Assembly: GCF_001949145.1 (NCBI RefSeq)
Contig: NW_019091422.1
Span: 250,001 to 310,000 of the forward strand
Reading direction: 5' to 3'
Length of the DNA stretch: 60,000 bases
From: Acanthaster planci
Lineage: Eukaryota; Echinodermata; Asteroidea; Valvatida; Acanthasteridae
Shown: one piece after another, positions 1 to 29,330 of the stretch
Numbering within the stretch: position 1 is the first letter of the stretch
Layout: each line of letters opens with the position of its first letter
The notes under the pieces: generated by a model
Told to the model about the DNA's origin: nothing
Databases searched by the model: none
The model's input: only the letters and a program-made list of their open reading frames with translations
Translations under genes and position numbers: made by a program

Positions 1-876
1 AGGGAGTGTCGCTTGGTACCATTTAAAAAGTTAATGGAGCGAGGTGCATCTTGGGAGGAGGTGGCCCATAAAGTGAGTGAATAGTGGGTGGAATGGTACA
101 GAATAACAGAAACCTTAGTGGGTGTAAAAAGTAGATTGCCAGGAGTGACTTTATGCTATTGTTTACGCAATGAGGTTGAGAGTTGATAAATGATAACAGT
201 CAAGAAAGTAGAAGTGCAACTTGATTTCGATGAATAGATGGGGTGAAATATTGGTGTGAAGTGTGTAGCAAGAAGAAAGGCCAGTAGATCGACAATGCAA
301 CAGGTGTATCGTTGGTAGAGGTTGAGGTAGAAGTTAAGCCTGGTTTCCACCTCGTATCAAAGGGAGCATCGCCGACCAGTCCCAGGCGATACGCAGCGAT
401 GAGTATGGAAATAATCGTGACTAACGCAAACGTCGATGCGGAGATTTGGGAAAATTGGACCAGGTTCAACTTTGCCGACTTGGTTGATTCGCCAGAGTGT
501 AGGATTATATAAAGACGCACGCAGGCACGAAAGGCGAACAACGACGTCTCCCTCTCTTAATACCACTCATTTTGTCCATTTTCTCATTATTAGGCCTAAC
601 ATATACAACCAAATTGTCAACAAAATAGTTAACCATAAGTAGGCCCTACAACACATGTACATCAAACTGGAGTATCAGTTTGGTTTCAACCTTCAAGAGG
701 CGGTATTGCCACCTATAAAAACAGCATTTTATGCAAAAATATTCAGAATTTCAACCTTTTGTCTTGTTTTTTGGTTGGACTGAGGTCACGCACCGGTCAT
801 TTCCGCGACTATCTGCGTCGTTGGCATTTGTTACAACCGTGGAAACCAGGCTTCATAGTAATATGACGATTCTTAC
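1..876. other. Left edge: presumed intron of the trefoil-protein gene, with an inverted-repeat element
   Basis: No coding exon can be supported here. If the - strand exon at 877-1046 is real, this stretch is the start of its first intron, since no continuation encoding the next trefoil cysteines (a Gly-Cys-Cys motif) was found. The only other structure is the 15-bp inverted repeat at 336-350 and 839-853. Several overlapping short reading frames on both strands have no recognisable domains and look like chance. Confidence 0.4.
336..853. mobile_element. Possible MITE with 15-bp terminal inverted repeats
   Basis: AAGCCTGGTTTCCAC at 336-350 is repeated exactly in inverted orientation at 839-853, bounding about 518 bp. 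Similarity between the arms fades further in. I could not see a clear target-site duplication. There is no transposase reading frame, so if it is a transposon it is non-autonomous. Confidence 0.4.
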
Positions 877-1046
877 GCTTCACAGGCCTGGTCGTCCACC
901 GTGACATTTGCAGGAAAGCAGGGTCTTCGCTCAAACGCCAGTAGCTTGGTGGGACAATCCTCAGCAGACCAAACTTTGCAAGTCACGGCTCCAATTATCC
1001 CCAGTATCACGCAGAGTCCAAGAGAACCTCTAGCTAAACGAGTCAT
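877..1046 (-). CDS. First coding exon of a secreted or lysosomal trefoil-domain protein (partial)
   Basis: Reading leftwards from an ATG at 1046, the exon encodes about 56 residues. It begins with a signal peptide or signal anchor: two arginines, then a hydrophobic stretch rich in Leu, Ile, Val and Gly up to about residue 22. A cysteine-bearing segment with RRPCF, a potential N-glycosylation site NVT, and CEA follows. The spacing from the RRPC cysteine to the final cysteine fits the first half of a P-type trefoil domain, as in lysosomal acid alpha-glucosidase and sucrase-isomaltase, where Arg-Gly-Cys-Cys would follow. The exon ends at a good splice donor (GC then GTAAGA, reading the - strand) in phase 2, exactly where that continuation would be expected. 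An upstream in-frame ATG at 1082 would add 12 residues. The next exon is not in the window, so a family 31 glycosidase is only inferred; other trefoil proteins are possible. Confidence 0.5.
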
Positions 1047-2533
1047 GTTGGGATGACGACTGGTATAAGAAGGAAAATGCATACTTTTTAAAGTTAAAAG
1101 TTTGCCTACACTTGGACCGCAAGCGCTAAATACATATGTATCTTTCAGAGGCGTCTGTCCTCAATGCATGTGTTCAGTGCCCCTCGAGTCCTCGAGAGTG
1201 TTCACTGAAAATGCTCTGGAATGATCCGAAACAAAACAACAGTAGACTTGGTGACAAGTTGGAAATTGACTTGGTTTTGTTTTTGAACGTATATATCGCT
1301 GCAATCCACACCCGTATACATGAACATATACCTTTCAACCTTTGCTCAAGGTTGCCTCGTCCCCAGCATCGGGTATTCCACGATGCCGTATCCCAACTGT
1401 TGAAATGTCAATCTGCATGTGTACAATTACAGCTTTACATTTTATGTTTGTACTGTAGTATATCTCTGAATATAATCATGACATGGAAGGCAAGTGTATA
1501 ATGATAGCGTTAACTTGGAAAGCGTACTGACGCAAAATAGGCTTCCAATCAACATGTTAACTTTAAGTTGGCGAAGCAAAACCTGTGGCGGCGGTTTGTA
1601 AGCAACGCTGGCATTCACACGAACTCCGTGCAAGTTCTTAAGATTACGATAACTCCATCCATAAATGAAACTTTGAAATTCCCAGAATGGCCAAATCAGA
1701 AACAAAGACATGCCTTTTGTAATAATGGGAAGACGATTTACCTGCGAATCTTTAAACTCGTAGAGAAATATAACGATCCAACTCTTAGTTCTTGCAAGTC
1801 GCGCCCGGGCGGTCACACTGTCTCGTCTATGCACATTGTGTATGATATGGAGACCTTCGTGGACGATCCTACTCAAGATTGTAAGCCGTCAGAATTTCCA
1901 TATCAAGCTCGAATAAACATTCTGTAAGAGACCCGACCAGCTTTTGTGTTCACTTCTAAAGGTTACGGTAGCCATCCCTATTTTCTTCATCACTGCATTG
2001 ACCAGCTTATGTATCAGCCTGTTTGTACCCCTCGGAAAAAAAGCCAAGTATTGAAAAGGCCCCAACTGCTCAAGAAAACTTTCATAAAAGAAAACGACGG
2101 TGAGGATTGATGGCTGTGTTTCGTGATGTATACGTTGCATCGTGCCTGAGTCTCGGGATTCTACATGTATTCTGACAATGGTCTCAGTAGAGTAGCTGTG
2201 AAACGAGATTTACGGCAACTGATACTAGGTTTTGCCTCAGTTATCTCAGTGCTATGTTGAAATAGAGTGTTTGATTTAGCCAGTAAAGAAAAGGGACAAT
2301 CAGAAAAGTATCCTGGTCTTGGATTTTTTTTCTAAAATGACTGTCCAATCCTCAACTTTCCCCTCAGTGAGCTGTTAATGTTGGACAGGTCCTACTCGAG
2401 TACACCAATAATTATAGGCCTACTTAAGTTATATACACGATGTCATATCCCTCTTCAATCTTATTGTTAACTATTACATCGACCAGTGCTGTACACCGGC
2501 CGATGTCTGTATTGCTTTTGGCAATCACAACTC

Positions 2534-2688
2534 ATCGGTTGAAAAGAGCCGTCTCATTCGGCAGTGTTTAAGTTGATGGTAGCGATGCGAACGGAGCCAT
2601 GCATTTCCTGGTCGTTCGTAAACCAGCAAAGTCCAGTTCCGATCAAAGAAGCCGCCGTTGCCAAGAAAATAACGCCCTCTCTTGGTCC
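2534..2688. repeat. Dispersed repeat, copy 1
   Basis: This copy shares with 5447-5567 the blocks GGTTGAAAAGAGCC, AAACCAG, CAGTTCC, CCGTTG and finally CGCCCTCTCTTGGTCC, in the same order and orientation with small insertions and deletions between. No terminal inverted repeat or target-site duplication was recognised, so its class is unknown. Confidence 0.55.
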
Positions 2689-5446
2689 AAGTTGAAGCCA
2701 ATTACGGACTGTAACTCTTGTACAAAACTGGTCAGGGCAACACGGCATGTGCTACGAACAGTCTTAGGGGACTAGTTCGGTATTTGAAAAAGGCAAGGTC
2801 ATTTGAGAACACAGCAAGCGTGCAAGTCGGCGTATGGCAGCATTGATGGGGGTGTCCTTGCTCTCGTGTATTGCTCGTTCCCGATCGAATCAGTGACTTC
2901 AGACGGGGTTTTTAGTTTGGGCTTGCGTTACTGAACTGGCTCATTGTTCGTAACGTTGGGTATGCTTTTTAAGTACGGTGAATGAAATAAGCTGGTCGCG
3001 CCCCCCTGAAGCAAATAGGGCTGGCTGATGAGACAACCTTTAGAAAATACGCACAAAGGCTTACTGGGTCTCGTACAGAATGATAATTCGAGTGTGGTAA
3101 GTAAATGGCTGTTGATGGCTAACCATCTTGAGATCACAATCGCTCCGACAGTGTACAAATGTATGATGTACAAACCATGTATGTATAGAAGAAGACAAGG
3201 ACAAGACAGTGTGATCGGGCGGCAGAACATGCATATAACGCTCAAGTTGGGTGCGGCTTGGTAGAAGAATATTGGATGGTCATATTTCGCTTGGAGCATT
3301 TGCAAGGAACCTAGTCCTTGCTTCTGTAAAAGGGCATATTTTCTAATTCCGGGTGGGTCATCCCAAGAATTTCACTGTTAGATTAGAAGATCTCATAATC
3401 GCATGCATAGAGGTCGTATGCAGGCTACCTTTGCTAACAAATCTTAGCCACACTTTTTGCCCTGTGACCTAGATTCTTAGTAAGTTTGGCTGGGTGGCGT
3501 GAGTAGCCTATACGTCTTCCATCAAAGCTGGGATACCAAGGAAGATACCGGTGAGTTCACCGTGGGCCTACATGTACACTGGCTGAAATGAAATGATAGG
3601 ACTGTAGTAAGAAACCATTGCCGTATAGAGAAGAGATGGATTATACATAAATTAATTTGGGGTGCGGTTGGCATTTGGAAGCTGGCTTTTTCCCGCTCCT
3701 TTTGTTCAAAACAACTCGTCATAGACCAATTGCATTTGCCCGTTGTAGAAACTTACTTATAGTTAAAGACAAACAGGGAGTTAATGAATCCACATCCTAT
3801 GAGAATAGTCAATGCATACCCTAGTGGCACCCCACCAGCGGCGTAGCTAGCTTTTGGTGTGTGTGTGGGGGTGGCGTAAATTCAAAAGCGAATGCGGCTT
3901 CGGGCTCATTTAACATGATGCTGTGGAGAAAAGTTTTGCTCACGGTCCCGACATCCTTGATTTCTTGCTGGTGTTAATTGTCTTAAGGGTTTCGGTACTA
4001 ATATTCATAAATAAACATACCGGTTACTTTCTTTCCTACTCAACTTTGAAGTGTTCTTTGTTAAATAAATAAATATCTGTTGGAGCAAGTTACCCCCTCC
4101 CCCGGATACTCCACTGCACTCCTCTAACACTAACCATTAACCGAGCTTGACGGCGGCCGAGGTGTAGAATCCAGCCAGCCCCTCAACATTTTCACCTGTA
4201 TCTTAGCCATTTTATGTCTCCCACCGCACCTGCGGGATTGTCTCCAGCATGCATGAACCCTTTCAATCATTTTCGCACTACAAAAACCCCAGAAGCACCA
4301 CAAACGCCGATTCGTGTGCGACTGGTCGGTCCAACGTTTTCGCCCTCGGCGTGCCGCAATCGGACTGAAATGCGTATGGCCTTAAAAAGTTTCGTATAAA
4401 CTCGTAGAGAGATGTCCATGCCAGTCAAGTGCGAAAAACGCTGATGTAGGATAGCTTTGTGAGCTTTGTCCCCCCCAAAGCCTGACGCTTAGTCATGGCT
4501 TACGTACGATGAAGTTTGTAGTCGCTGGTTAATAGACAATAATGGCACATAAGGATTTCATTTCACAAATAAAGATTAATCCATTCCTGGAGACCACTTC
4601 CTTTCATTAGCGTCTTTCTTATACCTGAACTAATTAACCCCTGACACTAGGTACTGGACGCATTATTGAAGAGGAGATAAATTTGGTCAGACCGCCCGTT
4701 ACCGCGCGGGTGGCACCCGCATCAAGAGCGGCACGTTTTGATGAGTTTAAAGGCTTTGATGACGTCAGAAAGTCAGTGCTGTTGAAAGTAGAGCAGCACT
4801 CCAAAAGTTCAAACAAAGGGTGCAGAAAAGCACGCTGGATAAAATTTTAGGCTATAATTATTTATCCGTGCTGAAACATACACAATTAATTCATAGTCGT
4901 GAAATGCAGAGGTACATGTCAGTCTCATGTCACGTTTTATGGCTCAGGATGTTCTTCAAAATGACAGGCTCCTTTCACATTCAAATGAGTTTTACAACGT
5001 CTATTACCTGCATTAGGCAGATTAGTGCCACATATTTACAATCCAAAATCCCATTAAAATAATTAATCTTGTACACTTAACCTTTGCAGAGGACAATAAC
5101 AAGCTCGAATAGATGACTAAGAAGGGTACCGGCGCTTTGGCGTTAATTGTACATAGGTTCAAGATTTCCATCAAACCGTGAACTTGTAAACCGTTGCATT
5201 ACCTGTACTTAGACAGGTTAACTTTCTTTATTACATACTTAAGCATTCCATGCGTGTTAAAGCACTTAAAGTTTCGCCTTGTTTTTATGCAGCCGAAAAT
5301 AAAACCAATTCTCTAGGCTCCTGATAGGCCTAACTTCACTTTTGGCCTGCTTTGTCATTATCAACTTGGTTGATGGAGCTCAAGGCCATGTACCCAAAAG
5401 GGGCTTTGAAAAGTGCACGTGTAGCCCTTGAGCAGAAGCACCCTCT

Positions 5447-5567
5447 CGTTGGTTGAAAAGAGCCTTGGTGGTGGTGGGGATGTTCATTTTGTGTGTTAGC
5501 AAACCAGTGAAATGCAGTTCCACAAAGGAGCTCCGTTGGAAGGAAAATTGCGCCCTCTCTTGGTCCC
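5447..5567. repeat. Dispersed repeat, copy 2
   Basis: Second copy of the repeat at 2534-2688, with the same ordered blocks and the same CGCCCTCTCTTGGTCC end. The two copies are clearly diverged, which suggests an old interspersed family rather than a recent local duplication. Open reading frames of similar sequence on the - strand of both copies only reflect this shared DNA. Confidence 0.55.
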
Positions 5568-6519
5568 ACTCGGGGTAGTATGTCAATTGCGTTGTGCCCT
5601 CTATTGAGCATAATCACTGTGGTGTGCGCTGCTGCAACCACGTCCCCATAGATATTTTATTTTCTGCCTGACTTCCAGTTAGAACCGTTCCATTTTACGT
5701 CAGTTTTTCCCCCGTACTCCCCAAATGTAGCCTACATTGCTCAAATGATTGGAAATACTTCAAAACTTGACTGGTTCATTTTTGTTGGTGTTCCATACAG
5801 CGAGGCGTGAAAAAAACTATTAGCAGGCCTATATAGTGTGAGATTTTGTGAATAATTGAATATAAGCTAGGCTCAACTCCCCTGGTTTGAGGGGCTTCCG
5901 TTCGATATTGTTATGGTTGAAAAATAGACTTAAATGACCGTGGATGCCATTCAAAACAGCCTGACTCCTCGCAGGCTTTGGACAGCAACTTTTCGAGTTG
6001 GGTTTTTTGTGTGTAAATTATTGTAAATGGAATTGGCTAACCCACCAAAAATTTAAAGGAAATAGAAAGATCAAGGACAAGACAGTGATATAATTTCGGT
6101 TTGAGAAACCTAAAGGACGTCGGTTTGCATGTCATTGAGACTTGAACTTAGCTATTTAATTAATGTGCCCACCGCTAGCGCTTTTATCGAAGAGCAAAGG
6201 GTCGCCAGATCGTTGCGGCATGAGGGCGCCCTTTTAAAAAATTGTCAAAGCAATTAATTAATTTATTAACTGTATAAAAATATTTGCTTTGTGATGTAAA
6301 TGAATAAAATTTATTATGCGGATAACTTATTTTTGATACATATACTTATGGCTAAAATATTTTGTTTTACTACTTTTGTATGGGAACATATTAAACATGC
6401 TTGAAAGAGCCCGTTGCTAAATTAAGCCCGCTGCGTGCAGTCTTTTCCCCTAAGTTTTCTGAATCCTTCCCCGAAAGCTTCACAATTTATCTTCGAATCC
6501 CCCGAAACATTACCTAGTT

Positions 6520-22931
<16,412 letters not shown>

Positions 22932-24861
22932 ATTTCCCCTTAGGGGGTGGTCGGACAAAACGGTAAGAACATTCAGGGTAGAATGGACCATTCCTGAAAA
23001 CAGAGAGAGAAAGAAATAATCCATGACGTAATCTTACTCACTAAAATCTCAAAGAGCTTGAAGTTTCACCTTAAAAGTTGCGACAGGTATTACCCATTCT
23101 AGAGAGCATCTCTAAAAAAAAAAATGCCACACTTGATTGGACTTCATTATTTAAAAGTGTCACAGGACAAAAGTATCATGTAGAGTGTGCCATGAAAGGT
23201 CATGGCTTCACAAGTTTAATTTCTTCAAAGGAAGAACATGAAACCAATTTTATTCTGAGAGTCAGTGGGACAACTCAGCTCACTGGAGATTAAAGAAGCA
23301 TTTCGTTTATTTAAAACAATGTCCCAGTGCCAGCTGGGCTTGGTTAAAAACTGAACATTTTGTTCTAAAAAGTTTGGCAGAGGTGATCCAAAAAAATGAA
23401 AATTTCGACATATTAAACTTTCACAAAAGGGACCGTAGTAAGGCCTTTTTGACTTACTTGATAAGACTGGTACCTATCACCAATACCCTGAATGTAAGAT
23501 AGACGAGGACAGAGGAACCAGACAAGACAGGTGACAAGTGAGAGTCACCATTTGTGGTTTGACTTGATAATTAATTAATGAATACAAGTGGATGTTAAAC
23601 TTTTGCGCCTAGTTAATGTTTTTTGCTGTAGTTTTTTTCTGTAGGAGTTGTGTTAGTTATGGCCCCTGCAATATTAGTGTTGGTTGTTGTTTAAAAAAAA
23701 TATAAATAAAAAAAGCGTTAGATTTAGAGAACTCTGTTTAAGCAGTGGATTAAGAAAAAAATGTAATTGATTAGTGAATTAGCTAACAGCAGTAAAAGAT
23801 ACACGTGATGTTGTGTACTGGTAACGTTGGCAAGTATCTAGATAAGACGCACAAAGTTGGCAACATCGACTGAACACAGCGATATTGAGTGACCAAGCCA
23901 CTGGGTCATTCTGAGGCAATGTATTCACTTCCCGAAGGTGACGTCACAGCTGCTCGCTTCATTTCATGCAGCTTTGCAGCAAAACAAGTTACGGGGGACG
24001 CCCTGTAAAAGTTGCTCTTTTTGTTTTTTTCTCGGAATTTGTGCTAGAGTTTAATAATAAGCCACTTTGCCTGGCCAGTGTATTTAAGTGAAGCAGGAAT
24101 GACCTAACATGTAGCATAGTTGGAGTGGTCGTTATTGAACAACTCTAAATCAAGCGTCAGTTGTTTTTTTCCTGAATCTTTTCATTTGTTTGTTTTTCCA
24201 GCAGGGGCCATAGTTGATTGATTTGTTGTTACCCTACTTTAATCAGTGCAGATTCTGTTGTTCCATTAGTTGTTATTTGAAGGGACTCTCCAATACGACG
24301 GAAATGGCAAAGGAAAAACATTTACCCTTTGCACTTTCCGTCACGTATAATCAACATTGGATGAGTGCCTGAAATGTCGCCCTGTATGGTGAACAAGAAT
24401 TCATTGGATTTGTAAATGTACCAAAGGACACCAGCCGTGAAAATTACAATCACCGATGAGACTGTTGACCACATGATACATGGTCAGCTCTCTCTGCAAC
24501 TAGCCATAGACTAACTGACTACAAACAAGCGACATTAAAAGACGTTCAGATTTCATCTGAATGTGCACAAGGAATCGAAAGCAGCTACAGTAGCCCTTGA
24601 AAGTATACCAGGGACACTCTCACATATGTTTTACCCACATTTTTACTTCTTGGTGGCGAAAAGAGATGAAAAAAAAAGCAGTGGGTTATTTATGTTTTAT
24701 TTATTACTGCAGATTGTGTAATTTGCAGTTTTAGCAGTGAAAACGTGCTGTTATTGGCAAAATAAATACTAGGAGTTTGCCAAGTTCAAAATGCTTTTAC
24801 AAGTAGGCTGATGTTCAGACTGCCAGGCTTAACGCAGTCGGTAAAAAGCATGATCTCGTTA

Positions 24862-25075
24862 TTAAAGGGCCAACTCCATCATTTGCCAACTCAAAAAAAG
24901 TAATCGGATGTCATTCTGGCAGGTGGTCATTCCACCTATTTTGTTTTTCCTCCTTTTTTGATGACGAAAATGACATCATCATTACATCATCTGTTGACTG
25001 TTATGATTAGGGTTTATTCTCTCCGCCCCTAGCAGAACAGTCGACAGGGTTTTGACGATAGACTTGGCCCTTTAA
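24862..25075. mobile_element. Short MITE with TTAAAGGGCCAA ends
   Basis: TTAAAGGGCCAA (24862-24873) recurs in exact reverse complement at 25064-25075, bounding 214 bp with no coding capacity. Internal segments CAGTCGACA and TGTTGACTG are also in inverted relation. The flanking AT-rich sequence prevents a firm call of the target-site duplication (TTA or TTAA is possible). It lies in the presumed helicase 3' UTR. Confidence 0.5.
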
Positions 25076-28000
25076 TGGTCTCCCAATCGGGCCGTGAAAA
25101 TGCTGAGTATATTTGGGGTTTGAGCTCAAATCTGTATATCAGTAAGAGACTTTACTTCCATTGTTCTGAGGAAGAGATTGTGGCTTTGTTTAGTAGGACT
25201 TTCCATCTTCCATTGTGGAATCTACCGGGGCAATATATATAACTTTCTAGATATACGAATACCAGCGACAATGCTGATAGGGTCTGCCTGCTTTTTTGTC
25301 TTTTAAATATCTTTGATTATATCGGGAAAAATCCACCTGGTGAGTTGACCATCTATAAGTGCAAAACGTTTTGTAAGGAGTGATTGGCAGACCCAATTCA
25401 TTTCTGGTCTTGCTTAATATCCAAAGGTTAACTGGGTGTAGTCAGTCTAAAACTGGCATCTTTTGAGTTTGATTTATCAGTTCGCATTTTGTGTTGTGCG
25501 ATGTCCAGCGCTATGTTTTAATTGAATTAGACACTTGAGTACTTAACAAACAGGGTTATGACAATTGTATTTATATATCTGGAGACAGGACTTTTGCAAA
25601 GTTTTTTTTAAGAATGGGCTTTCAGACATTGCCGCCTGCAGTGTGTGATAAGTCAACTGTCGATATGACAACACTTACAATTCTGAAGTTCCTTGATTTC
25701 CATTGGTTTTCATGCTTAAGCCCTTTTACGACGAGGTTCTGGTTAAAAATAATGTCCTTTGGCTGGTCCCAGTAAACTTGTTATATAACAAGAGTTGACT
25801 GGATTTGAGAAAAAAAATGCATCTTGTTGGTTTTGAGTTCCACTTTAGCAAGAACTCTGATATCATGTTTGATTTTTAAATTAGTGTTCTGGGCGAAGTG
25901 ACGGTCACACTGCGCCTGCCCGAGAACTACATTTTAAGCTGCACGGGACGCTGTGTAACGTACAGTCACTAGCATTTTGTACAATGCCAAAGTTGAATTG
26001 GGATACAAGATTCGGGGGGAGGGGAGTATTTTTATAAGGATTGTTTCCCTGTGCCTTTGACGAGTCATTGATCAGTTTGTACAAAGTAATGGGAACGCAG
26101 TTGTAGTTTGCTCCAAGAAAAAAGCGGCTGCACATTGCGGCTGACCCTGTTGCAATATTAACATATGACATCATATTAACGTGTCTGGAAACGCCAAGAG
26201 GGTGTGCATATATAGAATGGCAAAAGTTATTGCCCTCAAGTTTTTGTTGTATAAGTATTCCTATGATGGAGTCACAGACACGAAAGGGAAAGTTGTACAT
26301 TGTTCTTAGATTGAAACACTTCGCCCCGCACACACACACTCTGGACTTGTCCACTGTTTTTAAGAACAAGAAATATGTGAGACAGTATTGCATCTATTCC
26401 GATTTTTTTAAATCAAGGAGGAGACTTTCATCTCCAAAAATAGCTGTAATTTATCCAAGTGGCTGATTTTGTGGTCTATATTGCTACCCTCGTCTCTTCC
26501 AAAACCTTTTTTTTTTACATTTCCTGAGTCTCAGAAGTGAATTCCTTGGTGAATTTCCTCTTGATGTATGAGGGTAACCGTAGGAAAGGAAACCGACTAG
26601 TATATAAATGATTGGGTTTCGTTTTTGTTTCGTTTTTTGAATAAGGCTTCTTGCCAAAGAGAGTTACCATAGCATTGGCCTTGCACTACGTACGTAACTT
26701 ACTCACAGACGTGAAATCCTTTTGCAATTCTTTCCTGGCGGTCAAATGTATATGCCGATTTCTTTTTTAAGTTGGGAATGAAGTTTTTTCCTTTTTTATT
26801 GAAAAGCTCACCTCTGCTTAGGAAGACAGAAAAAAGGCACCATTTGTGAAATTGCGATGACTGAAAAAATTCATTTTGCGTGTTAAAGAGGATCTTATAA
26901 AAATGTCTCTGACAAATTGGAAGTGACGGCAAAGACTCGGAGCCACGGGTTTTGTAAATAATTTATTTAAAAAATGGTTCGCTGGAATCGAACATCTTGT
27001 GTAAATGGTGGTTGATAAGGGTTTGATAAGGATATGATTTTTTGTTTCATTTTCGGGCTGAAATGATTTTTTACTATTTGAACGGGAGAAGGATATCCGG
27101 TTTTCATCTCTTGTTCGTTAGTTTGAGAGTCTTCTTTAACGCAAGCCATTTTTGCTCACTAAAATTGTCAGAGACATTTGTTTCCTTTTTGTACGCTTGT
27201 TGAAAAAAAAGTATTAGTGTAGGCCTACTTGTACAAAATTGAAGGACCTCACAGCATTCTAGAGACCTTTTGATAAAACAAAATCAACTTTTTCCATGAT
27301 TGAAATTTTTATAGCAAGTGTGATATATATATTTATACATGTTTTGCGTTTTCCAAAATGTATATTTGTTTTGTCTGAGGAACAGTTCTACCATAAGAAG
27401 GGTGAAGAAAAATGCGTGTAGTGATTTTTGAGAACTTTTTTTTAAAGAATGTTTTAGCGACTGCTGACGGACTTTCCGTCCCGTGCTAGTTGGGGAGAAT
27501 TATTTTCAGTGCAGTATGAATTAGGGCGTTCCTAAACAAATAGCCAAACGTGGTGTCTTCTTCGGTTGATAGGATTAAGTTTAAAATTTTATAAACTGTA
27601 TTGCAAACTAATTGATCAGTAGGCTGAATTACTACCGTACCACTGCAGAAAATATTTCGGACGACCATGCCGTGCATGTTGCTTCTTAATTGCTTCTTTA
27701 AAAGTTTTATAATTGGGAAGCTTTCTCGCATCGCAGTGTCTGATTTTTGTACTCATGCTTTCTGAATTTTTTTTTCTAACTAATGATAGCAGACAAACTT
27801 CAAAAGGATTAACTGAACAGCAATCCTAAACTCTTTTATAAATTCTTCGCTCGATCTACGAGACGCAGTATTTTGTATACGCGAGGTAGCTTTCAAGTAG
27901 GTGATAGTAGGTAATTCAGTCGCAGGAAGCTGTTCTTTAGCTGAGGGTTGGTGCTTCCGGGACAGAAATTAAACGTTAAGTTCTCTACCAGTGCAGTATT

Positions 28001-29099
28001 GAGGATAGAAGGCGAGGTAGTGTGCTAAGAAGGTTAATAAGCAGAACAAACGATTGTAAATTGTGTGCATTTGTTTTTTAAATCCTCAACTTGAAATTTT
28101 TGAAAAAAAAAAAACACTGTGCAGTATCCTTCCATTAATGTGCTTGCTGTAAGAGTGCATGCTTGGAAATCCCAAGATGCATTGCGCAGTGTTGACAATT
28201 GCGTTGCTGCTTTCCAGCCGTGACTTTGCTAACTGGATTTTTTTTTACAAAGTTTCTTTTTTAAATGTTTTTAGAATGAACCTCGACTGTCTTCTCTGAT
28301 TCGCCAATCGACGTTTCCTTGTACTATTTGCATTCTTTTCTGTAGTCAGTCGAGAGCAGTATTGCGTGCCGTGTTTTAAGTTTGAAGGACTGATTTGTAG
28401 GCGTAACTGTTACCGCTCATCGGCAGATGGGCCAGCGTAGCATTTGATGCAGCGACCTTGACACAGTTTTCTTTTGTATTCATGAATCTCGTCGACGTAA
28501 AAAATCTCCGTTTTATCCAAGCGTTGCCGCATACAAAGGTGCTACACGTCAAATTAGCAAAAACAGGAAGACTTAAGTTGTTGTTTAACTTGTTACAAGC
28601 AATTAACTTTTTTCACATTACAACCAGTTTAATACTCATGCTGGTTTATAACAGTCGAGTTTCAACTGCCAAATAATTGGCGTGACTCTTTTACTTCTGC
28701 TAAAAGGATCACATTTGAACCTGATAAAATCTTGATCTTTGGCTTCCATAATTTTAACCACAAACTTAATCACAACTACATGTATCGGAGGGCGTAGTTC
28801 GGGTACGGTGCCCGTGAACCACTTTTTGTTTCAACTTCAAAATTTGAGTTCGTGTACACCGTATCAACTGGTTCAGAAGGTTAGCTTTAAGTTAAAATCC
28901 AATCTTGCCTATCAAAGTACTCTGTAGAGTTGTACTTTTTTCATGAAAGTGTCTAGGTTTTGCTTTTGTGATGGAAAGCTGTAGATTTCTGATTGTTTTT
29001 CCATCTTGGGAATTTCGGGGGGTTGGTTGGTCTGAAACATTTTTTAATCTCAGGTGTATCACAGTCCGGTTAAATAGTTCAAGTTGGACATAGCTGGTG

Positions 29100-29330
29100 T
29101 AACATTTACACATATGAGGATTACACTTAACATGTAGTGTTAACTAAACGCGCTTGGGTACAGTGTACACAGTGTAGAGTGAAATTTACACTTGTTCCAT
29201 TCAGTGTAAATTCTTGTACAGATTACCCAATGTAGGGACAAGCTGACACTTATAAATCTTGTGTAGATTAAATGTACTTGGTGTAAAACTTATACTTTGA
29301 ATGATAGTGTAGGTTGTACACATTTTCATA
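29100..29330. repeat. Cluster of short GTGTAAA/TTTACAC motifs
   Basis: GTGTAA, TTTACACT, AGTGTAG and ACACAGTGTA recur many times in both orientations over about 230 bp, with variable spacing. It resembles decayed satellite-like or nested palindromic repeat DNA. No unit length is constant. Confidence 0.4.

Larger units (their letters stand above)
1083..6519. other. Intergenic region between the trefoil exon and the helicase gene
   Basis: No exon could be supported. The longest frames are overlapping antisense pairs such as those at 1442-1876 and 1568-1927, with no recognised domain. The stretch holds two diverged copies of one dispersed repeat (2534-2688 and 5447-5567). The last few hundred bases should include the promoter and 5' UTR of the helicase gene, but no clear TATA box or initiator was identified. 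Confidence 0.5.

Noticed and set aside
1442-1927. Overlapping reading frames on both strands (119 and 144 codons)
   Set aside because: Two opposite frames cover the same DNA and neither shows a known domain, splice sites with partners or repeated structure.
25905-26393. 162-codon reading frame on the - strand behind the helicase gene
   Set aside because: No recognisable domain, no good start context or splice partners, and it lies antisense to the presumed helicase 3' UTR. Length alone is compatible with chance in this much sequence.
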